Origin: Streptomyces sp. NBC_00377
GTDB taxonomy: Bacteria; Actinomycetota; Actinomycetes; Streptomycetales; Streptomycetaceae
Direction of reading: 5' to 3'
Length of the DNA stretch: 64,000 nucleotides
NCBI RefSeq assembly: GCF_036075115.1
Contig: NZ_CP107958.1
Location: forward strand, 7,006,001 to 7,070,000
Translations under genes and position numbers: made by a program
Notes under the pieces: generated by a model
The model's database searches: none
What the model saw: only the letters and a program-made list of their open reading frames with translations
What the model was told of the DNA's origin: nothing
Shown here: piece after piece, positions 1 through 7,110 of the stretch
How positions within the stretch are numbered: position 1 is the first letter of the stretch
Layout of the letters: each line of letters begins with the position of its first letter

Positions 1-69
1 TCTCCGGTGGCGCTCCCGTGGCCTGATCCTTACGACTTCATGGAACGGGGTCCCCTGAAGTCGCTCCCT

Positions 70-91
70 GTTCAACTCCCGTTCAGGCATG
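70..91 (+). promoter_or_regulatory. PHO-box-like 11-nt direct repeat (putative PhoP site)
   Basis: Two adjacent 11-nt units start with the same pentamer: GTTCAACTCCC followed directly by GTTCAGGCATG. Streptomyces PhoP binds 11-nt direct repeat units with a GTTCA-type core, and this pair has that spacing. It lies about 70 bp before the start of a PhoX-type phosphatase gene, so phosphate control is a consistent inference. Only two units are seen and the second is degenerate at its 3' half. Confidence 0.6.
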
Positions 92-160
92 GGCGGGACG
101 GTGTCGCCGGAACCGAGGTCCGCCACCCTCCACGGCACTACCACCGTCTCAGGAGACACC

Positions 161-1624
161 ATGTCGCTCACCCGCAGGGACTTCGCCAGACAATCCGCGA
201 TCACCGGTGCCGGGGTCGCGCTGGCGGGCAGCGTAGGCGCCCTCGCCACCGCGCCGAACGCCCTCGCGTCCACGGAGACCGACTCCGATGTGGACACCGC
301 GGACGCGAAACAGGCGTCCGCGGCCCGGCACCACGGGCTCGGCTACGGTCCCCTGGTGCCCGATCCCGCGGGCATCCTCGCGCTGCCCGCCGGGTTCAAG
401 TACCGCGTCATCACCTACAGCGGCAGGACCAAGCTGGAGTCCGGCGAGATCACCCCGTCCAACCACGACGGCACCGCCACCTTCTGCGGCCCGCGCGGCG
501 CGACCCTGCTCGTCAACAACCACGAGCTGAAGGGCCCGCGTGCGAACTGGCAGTACCCGGTCCCGCTGACCGCGGGGCTCGTCTACGACCCGGCGGCCGC
601 CGGTGGCTGCACGGTCGTCGAGGTACGCCCCGGCGGGCATGTCGCCGAGTGGGTCGGTATCGCCGGCACGTCCACCAACTGCGCGGGCGGCACCACCCCT
701 TGGGGCACCTGGCTCACCGGCGAGGAGACCGAGGACAAGGCCGGCCAGAACGGCATGACCAAGGACCACGGCTACATCTTCGAGGTCGACCCCGAGGACC
801 GCCGCGCCAACCGCGACCCCAGGCCGGTCAAGGCATTCGGCCGGTACGCCCACGAGGCGGTCGTCATCGACCCCAAGCGCGGCCACGCCTACCTCACCGA
901 GGACGCCTCGGGCCCCAACGGCCTCCTCTTCCGCTGGACCCCGCCGGCCGGCTTCCGCCACGGCCGCGGCAAGCTGCGCACCCTCGCCGACGACGCAGGC
1001 GTCCTCCAGGCGTTCAAGTGCTTCGACTCGGGCGGCAAGTTCGTCGACGACCTCTCCCGCGCCACGAAGATCGGCACGGTGTACGGCGTGGACTGGGTCG
1101 ACGTCCCCGACCGCGACGCCAGGACGGTGTCCGTCCGCAAGCAGTTCACCGACGGCCAGGTCACCCGCGCCCGCAAGCTGGAGGGCATGTGGTGGGGCGA
1201 CGGCGGCACGTACATCGTCTCCTCGTACGCCCGTGACGAAAGCCCCGTCCAGCACGACGGCGCCGTCTGGTTCTACGACCCCAAGCGCCGCACCCTGACG
1301 CTGAAGGTCCTGCTCGGGGTGAACCCCGACCCGTCCGTCGACGGCGCCTTCGACGGACCGGACAACATCACCGTCTCCCCGTACGGCGGCCTCGTGATCG
1401 CCGAGGACGGCGAGGGCGTCCAGCACCTGTTCGGCGCCACCGACAGCGGCCGCACCTACCCCATCGCCCGCAACGAACTGAACATCGGCACCGCGGAAAA
1501 GCCGGAGTACAGCGAGTTCACCGGCGTCACCTTCTCGCCCGACGGGCACACCCTGTACGCCAACATCCAGACGCCGGGCATCATGCTGGCCATCACCGGT
1601 CCCTGGAAGCGGCAGAAGCGGTGA
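161..1624 (+). CDS. PhoX-family (DUF839) secreted phosphatase
   Basis: The protein has 487 residues and belongs to the PhoX/DUF839 beta-propeller phosphatase family, whose characterised members are Ca/Fe-dependent periplasmic or extracellular phosphomonoesterases. A twin-arginine signal is clear at the N-terminus (TRRDFARQS, then a hydrophobic stretch ending in ALA near residue 35). Family-type motifs include VNNHELKGP, TGEETEDK and GDGGTYIVSSYARD. The ATG at 161 was chosen over the upstream in-frame start because AGGAGA lies 5 nt before it and the Tat motif follows at once. A PHO-box-like repeat lies upstream. The exact substrate is not shown. Confidence 0.88.
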   Translation: MSLTRRDFARQSAITGAGVALAGSVGALATAPNALASTETDSDVDTADAKQASAARHHGLGYGPLVPDPAGILALPAGFKYRVITYSGRTKLESGEITPSNHDGTATFCGPRGATLLVNNHELKGPRANWQYPVPLTAGLVYDPAAAGGCTVVEVRPGGHVAEWVGIAGTSTNCAGGTTPWGTWLTGEETEDKAGQNGMTKDHGYIFEVDPEDRRANRDPRPVKAFGRYAHEAVVIDPKRGHAYLTEDASGPNGLLFRWTPPAGFRHGRGKLRTLADDAGVLQAFKCFDSGGKFVDDLSRATKIGTVYGVDWVDVPDRDARTVSVRKQFTDGQVTRARKLEGMWWGDGGTYIVSSYARDESPVQHDGAVWFYDPKRRTLTLKVLLGVNPDPSVDGAFDGPDNITVSPYGGLVIAEDGEGVQHLFGATDSGRTYPIARNELNIGTAEKPEYSEFTGVTFSPDGHTLYANIQTPGIMLAITGPWKRQKR

Positions 1625-1683
1625 GCTGCAAGCCGTAATTAATTCACTCGCTCGACCCGCGGCCGTCCTCCTAAAGTGATGCA

Positions 1684-1822
1684 TGTCCAGGTGCGAAGGC
1701 AGGACCTACTTCCACTGATAATGGGGCGGCCGCGGGTTCGAGTCCCGCCACCGGCACAACGCGCCGGTGTAGCTCAGGGGTTAGAGCACCTTGTCGGTTC
1801 CGCCGGCTTCGATCTCTGGACA
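1684..1822 (+). ncRNA. Y RNA A, YrlA-like, with circularly permuted tRNA-like module
   Basis: The ends pair perfectly (1684-1690 with 1816-1822, 7 bp). Inside, GTG (1691-1693) faces ATCT (1812-1815), then CGAAG (1694-1698) pairs CTTCG (1807-1811): the helix, internal loop, helix layout of a Ro60-binding stem. The centre is a tRNA in permuted order: helix GGCGG/CCGCC (1725-1729/1800-1804), T-arm with loop TTCGAGT (stem 1732-1736/1744-1748), 3' acceptor strand 1749-1755, 7-nt loop, 5' acceptor strand 1763-1769 (7 perfect pairs), then D-arm GCTC/GAGC (1772-1775/1784-1787). Bacterial YrlA RNAs are known tRNA mimics with this design. The Ro60 gene follows 300 bp downstream. Exact transcript ends are not known. 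Confidence 0.85.
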
Positions 1823-1838
1823 CCACAATTTCACAGCA

Positions 1839-1911
1839 CCTCCCGGTGCGCTGGCTGCGGCTACTTCTTTGCCATAGAAACAGAAGCCGCCGCCGACTTT
1901 TTCTCGGGAGG
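1839..1911 (+). ncRNA. Y RNA B, short stem-loop form without tRNA module
   Basis: Between the two tRNA-like copies lies a 73-nt element closed by a perfect 7-bp stem (CCTCCCG with CGGGAGG). It carries the same GTGCG directly after the 5' strand, the same CT directly before the 3' strand, and the same CTACTTC motif (1861-1867) as its neighbours. GGC-T-GCGGCT (1853-1862) pairs with AGCCGC-C-GCC (1885-1894). It has no T-arm, D-arm or acceptor stem. It resembles the simple Y RNAs (such as YrlB in enterobacteria) that occur with Ro60, though that assignment rests on the shared motifs and position. Confidence 0.7.
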
Positions 1912-1924
1912 CGCAGCATGTGGT

Positions 1925-2066
1925 GGGTGCCCGGTGCGCAGGCAACGGTTACTTCATTGGATCGGACGGTCGCGGGTTCGAGTCCCGTCATCGGCTTCAG
2001 GTCGGTGTAGCTCAGTCGGTAGAGCATCTGGCTAAGTCCGTCGCCGACCCCTGATCTCGGGCACCC
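1925..2066 (+). ncRNA. Y RNA C, YrlA-like, with circularly permuted tRNA-like module
   Basis: The terminal stem is 9 perfect pairs (1925-1933 with 2058-2066), followed by TCCTTTT, a possible termination tract. The internal loop repeats copy A: GTG at 1934-1936 against ATCT at 2054-2057. The module has helix CGGAC/GTCCG (1963-1967/2036-2040), T-arm with loop TTCGAGT (stem 1972-1976/1984-1988), acceptor strands 1989-1995 and 2001-2007 joined by TTCAG, and D-arm GCTC-AGTCGGTA-GAGC (2010-2025). The helices are kept relative to copy A while the sequences differ, including compensated base pairs, which argues for selection on structure. Confidence 0.87.
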
Positions 2067-2126
2067 TCCTTTTGTTGCGCCTTCCCCGATACATCATCAT
2101 GAACAATGAATTCGGGGGAATTCACC

Positions 2127-3716
2127 ATGGCGCGCTTCAATGTCCGTGCCCGTAAGCCGCAGTCCGTCTCGCCCGTGACCACCACGGGCCGCGTGCTCCG
2201 CACCCACCAGGGCGGCCGGGGCCATGAGCGGGACGCCCGCTCCGAACTCTTCCTGCTGGCGATCGCCAACTTCGTGTCCCAGCAGACCTTCTACGAGTCC
2301 GGCGCCGCCCGTGACGACCGCTTCGCCGCGCTCGTGCGCGAGCTCGCCGTCAGCGACCCTGCCTGGACCGCCGGTCTGCTCGGCTGGCTGCGCGGCGAGG
2401 GCAACCTCCGCACCGCCGCGATCGTGGGCGCCGCCGAGTACGTACAGGCGCGTCTGGCGGCGGGCGCCACCGACGGTCCCTCGAACCGGCAGGTCGTGGA
2501 CTCCGTGCTGCGGCGTCCCGACGAGCCCGGCGAGCTGCTCGCGTACTGGACGGCGACGTACGGCCGCAACATCCCGAAGCCCGTCAAGCGCGGCGTCGCC
2601 GACGCCGTACGCCGGCTCTACAACGGCAAGTCGCTGCTGAAGTACGACACTGCGTCCAAGGGCTACCGCTTCGGCGACATCCTCAACCTGGTGCACGCCG
2701 CGCCGGACCCGGCCAAGCCGTGGCAGGGCGAGCTGTTCCGGTACGCCCTCGACCGCCGGCACAACCCGGACACGGCTGTGGTGCCGAAGTCGCTGCCCGT
2801 GCTCGTCGCCCACCGTGACCTGATGGCGCTGCGCCCCGCCAAGCGGCGCAAGGTCGTGACCGGAGCGCAGGGTGCGCGACGTCTGGCCGAGGCGGGCATG
2901 ACCTGGGAGGCACTGGCGGGCTGGCTCCAGGGGCCGATGGACAGGGCGGCGTGGGAGGCGGTCATTCCCACGATGGGGGCGATGGCCCTCACGCGAAACC
3001 TGCGCAACTTCGACGAGGCCGGTGTCTGCGACGAGGTCGCCGCGCAGGTGGCGGCGAAGATCAGCGACCCGGCGGAGGTCGCGCGCTCGCGGCAGTTCCC
3101 CTTCCGCTACCTCGCCGCGTACCAGCACGCGCCCTCGCTGCGCTGGGCGTACCCGCTCGAGCAGGCGCTCGGCCATTCGCTGGCCAACGTGCCCGCGCTG
3201 CCCGGCCGGACGCTGGTGCTCGTCGACCGTTCGGGTTCGATGTTCTACGCGCGTCTGTCGGACCGCTCCGAGCTCAACCGGGCCGACGCCGCGGCGATCT
3301 TCGGCACGGCGCTCGCGCTGCGGGCGGCGGACGCGGACCTCGTCGAGTTCGGCACCGGCAGCAACGCGATCAAGTTCCGTAAGGGGGAGTCGATGTTGAG
3401 GATTCTGGAGCGTTTCGGTGACCTCGGTGGTACGGACACCACCGAGGCAGTGCGCCGGCACTACCGCAAGCACGACCGGGTGCTGATCGTCACCGACGAG
3501 CAGTTCACCGCGAGCCGCCACGGTGACCCGACCGACCAGGTCCCGGCGAACGTGCCGGTCTACACCTGGAACCTGGCCGGCTACCGGGCGGGTCACGGCC
3601 CGTCGGGGAAGGCGAACCGGCACACCTTCGGCGGGCTCTCGGACGCGGCTTTCCGGATGGTGCCCCTGCTGGAGGCCGCCGACGACACGCGGTGGCCGTG
3701 GGCCGCCGCGGCCTGA
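2127..3716 (+). CDS. rsr: Ro60/Rsr-type TROVE domain protein
   Basis: This 529-residue protein is a bacterial Ro60 homologue, a ring-shaped RNA-binding protein that binds Y RNAs and in bacteria joins exoribonuclease PNPase in structured-RNA decay. The TROVE HEAT-like region covers roughly residues 10-340. A von Willebrand A domain follows, with a MIDAS-type DRSGS near residue 366 and DLGGTDT further on. ATG 2127 is preferred over 2106 because GGGGGAA lies 6-7 nt before it. The three Y-RNA-like genes lie immediately upstream in the same orientation, which supports a functional pair. The gene end is 12 nt from the convergent neighbour. Confidence 0.93.
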   Translation: MARFNVRARKPQSVSPVTTTGRVLRTHQGGRGHERDARSELFLLAIANFVSQQTFYESGAARDDRFAALVRELAVSDPAWTAGLLGWLRGEGNLRTAAIVGAAEYVQARLAAGATDGPSNRQVVDSVLRRPDEPGELLAYWTATYGRNIPKPVKRGVADAVRRLYNGKSLLKYDTASKGYRFGDILNLVHAAPDPAKPWQGELFRYALDRRHNPDTAVVPKSLPVLVAHRDLMALRPAKRRKVVTGAQGARRLAEAGMTWEALAGWLQGPMDRAAWEAVIPTMGAMALTRNLRNFDEAGVCDEVAAQVAAKISDPAEVARSRQFPFRYLAAYQHAPSLRWAYPLEQALGHSLANVPALPGRTLVLVDRSGSMFYARLSDRSELNRADAAAIFGTALALRAADADLVEFGTGSNAIKFRKGESMLRILERFGDLGGTDTTEAVRRHYRKHDRVLIVTDEQFTASRHGDPTDQVPANVPVYTWNLAGYRAGHGPSGKANRHTFGGLSDAAFRMVPLLEAADDTRWPWAAAA

Positions 3717-3728
3717 GAGGCCGCGGAG

Positions 3729-4121
3729 TCAGCCGAGCCGCGAGACCTGGTAGTGCCCGATGCGCCAGTCGTCGCGCTCGCGCCGCACCAGCACACCGAG
3801 GTACACGGCGATCGTGGGCCGGTCGGTGAACGAGAACTCGACCTCCAGATAGCCGAGGACGAGGTCGTCGGCCAGACGTCGGGTCTCGAGGATCCGGTAG
3901 CCGGCCGTCATGCCGAGGGGCTGGGAGTCGTAGTAGTCCGCGACTCCCGGCCTCCCCACGCTGTAGGGGTGCAGACCCTGGAAGATCGCGTCCTCGGTGA
4001 ACAGGGCGGCGACCCGCAAAGGTTCGTGCGCGTCGACGGCGGCCTTCCACCGGTCCAGGACGCCGCGCACGATCTCGTCGTCGCCCTTGGTGCCGCTGTT
4101 CATCGCAGTGTCCGTGTTCAT
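3729..4121 (-). CDS. SnoaL/NTF2-like protein, SgcJ/EcaC type
   Basis: The 130-residue protein has the NTF2-like cone fold pattern of the SgcJ/EcaC and SnoaL-like families: an N-terminal helix (DDEIVRGVLDRWKAAVDAH), then FTEDAIFQG and the C-terminal strand WRIGHYQVSRL. Such proteins often work beside short-chain dehydrogenases, and a decayed SDR gene lies directly upstream in the same orientation. The start is duplicated: CACTGCGATGAAC occurs twice 21 bp apart, giving ATGs at 4121 and 4100. AGGAG supports 4121. The substrate is unknown and may have been lost with the SDR partner. Confidence 0.75.
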   Translation of the reverse strand: MNTDTAMNSGTKGDDEIVRGVLDRWKAAVDAHEPLRVAALFTEDAIFQGLHPYSVGRPGVADYYDSQPLGMTAGYRILETRRLADDLVLGYLEVEFSFTDRPTIAVYLGVLVRRERDDWRIGHYQVSRLG

Positions 4122-4142
4122 CGCAGTGCTCCTGTCCGCCGG

Positions 4143-4290
4143 TCAGTGGCCGGCGCTCATTCCCCGTCGGCGTGCGGGACCTCGCCGGTGACGAACGGGG
4201 CGTTCTCCCAGTAGACGACCGCGTCGACGATGCCGCTCCGCTCGCCCATCCGCCCGACGGGATGCAGGGCGGCGAGGAAGTCGTGCGTGG
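4143..4290 (-). pseudogene. C-terminal remnant of a short-chain dehydrogenase
   Basis: On the minus strand one frame reads LHPVGRMGERSGIVDAVVY followed by APFVTGEVPHADG, the characteristic tail of an SDR (usually FVTGEVLHVDGG-QSAGH). The frame then hits a stop, while the next frame continues GMSAGH before a natural stop at 4143, which indicates a frameshift within the last ten codons. Upstream of about 4290 the similarity is lost, so the Rossmann fold and catalytic Tyr-Lys are missing. The remnant ends 22 bp before the SgcJ-type gene, the usual operon order of this pair. Confidence 0.65.
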
Positions 4291-4442
4291 GTCCGGGACG
4301 ACCCGGTAGGAGGCTGTGGCCACCAGCCGGGAGCAAGGCGGCCGTGGCGGTCCACGCGGGGCGGGCGCACGATGGGGGTCGGGCAGCGCGGCGGCATCGG
4401 GCCGCCGCGGCCCGACGAGGCCTCACGGAGCGGAGCGGGACC

Positions 4443-4751
4443 ATGCGGGAGTTCCTGGTCGAGATCACCACCACCGTCCCCGAGGGCACCGGTCAGGGCG
4501 AGGTCGACGAACGGCGCGCCGCCGAGGCCGTCCGAGCCCGTGAGCTGGCGGCCTCCGGCCATCTGAGCCGACTGTGGCGACCGGTCGGTGAACTGCGCAG
4601 CATCGGTGTCTGGTGCGCCGCGGACGAGGCGGAACTCCATGAGAAGGTGCTCGGCACGCTGCCGCTGCGCCCCTGGATGACCCTCACCGTGACCGCGCTC
4701 CAGCCCCACCCCAACGACCCCGGCCGGGCCCGCCCCGGCAACCCGCTGTGA
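4443..4751 (+). CDS. Muconolactone delta-isomerase-like small protein
   Basis: The 102-residue product starts MREFLVEIT and contains RRAAEAVRARELAASGHLSRLWR and LPLRPWMTLTVTAL, the ferredoxin-like dimeric alpha-beta-barrel pattern of muconolactone isomerase (CatC/MIase, Pfam PF02426). Classical CatC acts in the catechol branch of the beta-ketoadipate pathway, but no catechol genes lie nearby, so a different small-molecule substrate is possible. A purine-rich GGAGCGGGA sits just before the ATG. It is divergent from the SDR remnant and SgcJ-type gene. Confidence 0.7.
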   Translation: MREFLVEITTTVPEGTGQGEVDERRAAEAVRARELAASGHLSRLWRPVGELRSIGVWCAADEAELHEKVLGTLPLRPWMTLTVTALQPHPNDPGRARPGNPL

Positions 4752-4831
4752 CAGCTCTCCGCTGTCCCGCGGCCCGGACCGCCGCCGCGACCCTTCGCTT
4801 CAGACGGTGGTCGTGCGCGGCTGCGGGCGGG

Positions 4832-5050
4832 GGCGTTCAGGAGGGCCAGGCGGTTGCCCCGGAGGGAACCGGGACGGGCGGCGTCGTCGTAGACCTCGGC
4901 GAACATGACCTGCCCCTCCGGCTGGGCGACCACGGCACGCGCCGCCGCCCGGGTGTCGGTCACGGCGGCCTCCCCGCGGTCGGGGGCCTCGGCGACCACC
5001 GACTCGACCATGCCGACCTGCGCCTCGTGGATCCCCTGGAGACGTTTTCG
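4832..5050 (-). pseudogene. Possible fragment of a TetR-type regulator gene
   Basis: Within a 384-bp stretch without an intact gene, the minus strand encodes a protein-like segment (for example VVAQPEGQVMFAEVYDDAA, then PGSLRGNRLALLNA) that resembles the ligand-binding half of TetR/AcrR proteins. No helix-turn-helix, start codon with ribosome site, or proper end is present. The segment's ends merge into frames with no similarity I recognise. This is a weak call made from composition and word patterns alone. The remainder of 4752-5122 shows nothing else I can support. Confidence 0.3.
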
Positions 5051-5122
5051 CGGACGGCCTCGGGCTGGTTGCTCGGTTCCACGGCGCCGCCGTCGCTCTT
5101 GCGCGGACGGGGGACTGATATC

Positions 5123-5136
5123 TAACATTTCAGTTA
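5123..5136. promoter_or_regulatory. Palindrome overlapping the start of the GntR gene; likely leaderless promoter
   Basis: TAAC and GTTA form an inverted repeat with a 6-nt spacer (5123-5136) whose last base is the A of the ATG. TAACAT (5123-5128) also fits a TANNNT -10 hexamer placed 7 nt before the ATG, the geometry of leaderless actinobacterial transcripts, and no Shine-Dalgarno sequence is present. A GntR protein bound here would block its own promoter; this is inference. Confidence 0.5.
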
Positions 5137-5777
5137 TGGAGGCTGTGCCGCGCACTCTGCTCAGGGACCGCGCCTACGAGGCGATCCGGGACGCCATCGT
5201 CGCGGGGGACATCGCCCCCGGCGCGGTGGTGCGGGACGCCGATCTCGCGGAACGGCTGGGTTTGTCCCGCGCGCCGGTGCGGGAGGCGTTCGCCCGGCTC
5301 GTCGACGAAGGGCTGCTGGAGAGCAAGCCGCAGAGCTACACGCGGGTGACCCCGGTCGTGGCCTCCGACGTACGCGACGCGGCGGCGGTGGTGGGCGCGA
5401 TGCACGAGCTGGCCACCCGGGTGGCGGTGCCCCGGCTGTTCGCGGCGGACGTCGAGGGGATGCGCTCGGCCAACGAGCGGTTCGCCGCCGCCGTACGGGC
5501 CGGGGACGTCGACGCCGCCCTGCGCGCCGACGACGCGCTGCACGACGTCCTCGTCCGGGCCGCCGGCAACCGCGCGGCCGCCGCCACCATCGCCCGCTAC
5601 ACCCCCCTCATCCGGCGGCTGGAGCGACGGCGCTTCGGGGAGGGCGGCACCTGCCGTTCGGCCGGACTGCACGGCCGGCTGATCGAGGCCTGCGCCGACG
5701 GTGACGTGGACGGGGCGGTCCACGTCACGGCGGAGATCTGGCGCACCCTCGCGGACCTCGCCGACTCCGACGGCTGA
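5136..5777 (+). CDS. GntR-family regulator (FCD type), likely controlling acdS
   Basis: The 213-residue protein has an N-terminal winged helix (LLRDRAYEAIRDAIVAG, LGLSRAPVREAFARLVDEG) and an all-helical FCD effector domain with metal-site-type residues spread over residues 85-205. It lies 102 bp upstream of an ACC deaminase gene in the same orientation, suggesting it senses ACC or a related amino acid. The region between the two genes (5778-5870) carries repetitive GAGCGGCCGAGC-like words. The start overlaps a palindrome and appears leaderless. Effector specificity is not visible from sequence. Confidence 0.85.
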   Translation: MEAVPRTLLRDRAYEAIRDAIVAGDIAPGAVVRDADLAERLGLSRAPVREAFARLVDEGLLESKPQSYTRVTPVVASDVRDAAAVVGAMHELATRVAVPRLFAADVEGMRSANERFAAAVRAGDVDAALRADDALHDVLVRAAGNRAAAATIARYTPLIRRLERRRFGEGGTCRSAGLHGRLIEACADGDVDGAVHVTAEIWRTLADLADSDG

Positions 5778-5879
5778 GCCACCGAGCCACCGAGCGGCCG
5801 AGCGGCTGAAGGGCTGAGCGGCCGAGCCCGAGGAGTGACCCAGCGACCGATCGACCGACCCACTGCTCCAGGAGGCCTC

Positions 5880-6899
5880 ATGTCCCTCTCCTCGTACGCG
5901 CGTTACCCCCTTCTCTTCGGCCCGTCCCCGGTCCATCCGCTGGAACGGCTGACCGCGCACCTCGGCGGAGCCGCCCTCTGGGCGAAGCGGGAGGACTGCA
6001 ACTCCGGCATCGCCTACGGCGGCAACAAGACCCGCAAACTGGAGTACCTGGTCGCCGACGCGCTCGCTCAGGGCTGCGACACGCTCGTGTCGATCGGCGG
6101 GGTGCAGTCCAACCACACCCGTCAGGTCGCGGCCGTCGCCGCCCGCGCCGGACTGAAGTGCGTGCTGGTGCAGGAGAGCTGGGTCGAGTGGCCCGACTCC
6201 GTCTACGACAAGGTCGGCAACATCCTGATCAGCCGGCTGGCCGGGGCCGATGTGCGACTGGTGCGGGCCGGGTTCGGGATCGGCTTCAAGGAGAGCTGGG
6301 AGCTGGCCCTCAGGGAGGTCGAGGAGTCGGGCGGGAAACCGTACGCCATCCCGGCCGGGGCCTCCGACCACCCGCTCGGCGGACTCGGCTTCGCCGGGTG
6401 GGCGTACGAGGTCGCCGAACAGGAGCGGGAGTCGGGCGTGTTCTTCGACACCGTGATCGTCTGTTCCGTGACCGGATCGACCCAGGCCGGCATGGTCGCC
6501 GGGTTCGCCGCGCTGGAGGAGGCCGGCGGGCGGCCGCGGCGCGTGATCGGCATCGACGCCTCGGCCAAGCCGACCGAGACCCGCGAGCAGATCGCCCGCA
6601 TCGCCGACGGCACGGGCCGGCTGATCGGCGTGCGGCGGGAGCTGACCGTCGAGGACGTCGAACTCGACGAGCGCTACCACGCCGGTGTCTACGGTGTCCC
6701 GGACGAGACGACCCTGGAGGCGATGCGGCTCGCCGCGCGGACCGAGGGCATGGTCACCGACCCGGTGTACGAGGGGAAGTCGATGGCCGGACTCGTCGAC
6801 CTGGTCGCGCGCGGCGAGATAGGCCGCGACTCCACGGTGCTGTACGCCCACCTGGGCGGTCAGCCCGCCCTGAACGCGTACAGCGCGCTGTTCGGGTAA
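5880..6899 (+). CDS. acdS: 1-aminocyclopropane-1-carboxylate deaminase
   Basis: This 339-residue PLP enzyme of the tryptophan synthase beta fold cleaves ACC, the ethylene precursor, to 2-oxobutyrate and ammonia. The PLP lysine is K50 in YGGNKTRKLEY, and SIGGVQSNHTR holds the catalytic serine region. True ACC deaminases differ from D-cysteine desulfhydrases by Tyr-Glu and Leu in the active site. Here VYEGKSM (about residues 296-302) and YAHLGGQ supply all three, so the deaminase call is strong. The ATG at 5880 follows GGAGG. It implies nitrogen gain from, and ethylene lowering in, plant hosts. Confidence 0.92.
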   Translation: MSLSSYARYPLLFGPSPVHPLERLTAHLGGAALWAKREDCNSGIAYGGNKTRKLEYLVADALAQGCDTLVSIGGVQSNHTRQVAAVAARAGLKCVLVQESWVEWPDSVYDKVGNILISRLAGADVRLVRAGFGIGFKESWELALREVEESGGKPYAIPAGASDHPLGGLGFAGWAYEVAEQERESGVFFDTVIVCSVTGSTQAGMVAGFAALEEAGGRPRRVIGIDASAKPTETREQIARIADGTGRLIGVRRELTVEDVELDERYHAGVYGVPDETTLEAMRLAARTEGMVTDPVYEGKSMAGLVDLVARGEIGRDSTVLYAHLGGQPALNAYSALFG

Positions 6900-7110
6900 C
6901 CGGTCACTCCTGTTCGCCGCTGCTCCGGCTGGTGCGTACCGTCGAGGATCGCCGCCCGGTCGGAACGCGGCGCCGCATCGTCACCGGCGGCCGGTTGGCG
7001 TGGGCCGGAGGCCGCGGAGGCGATCCGGCGGGCGCGGTCGTCAGGGACGCCGGCGGGCCTGAAGCGTGCCAAAATGCGGAGAGAGCCCCCGCTTCGCAAG
7101 GAGTATCTGG

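Noticed and set aside
7..1236. Long open frames rich in Arg, Ala and Pro on other strands or frames (for example opposite udh, ilvD-family and cob genes)
   Set aside because: They are the usual shadow frames of GC-rich genes. They lack ribosome sites and recognisable motifs, and overlap well-supported genes fully.
1737..1800. tRNA-like words (T-loop TTCGAGT, D-arm GCTC..GAGC) suggesting an ordinary tRNA gene, and again at 1977-2030
   Set aside because: The arms occur in permuted order and no anticodon loop with normal 5' and 3' acceptor ends can be drawn. The Y-RNA model explains all the helices.
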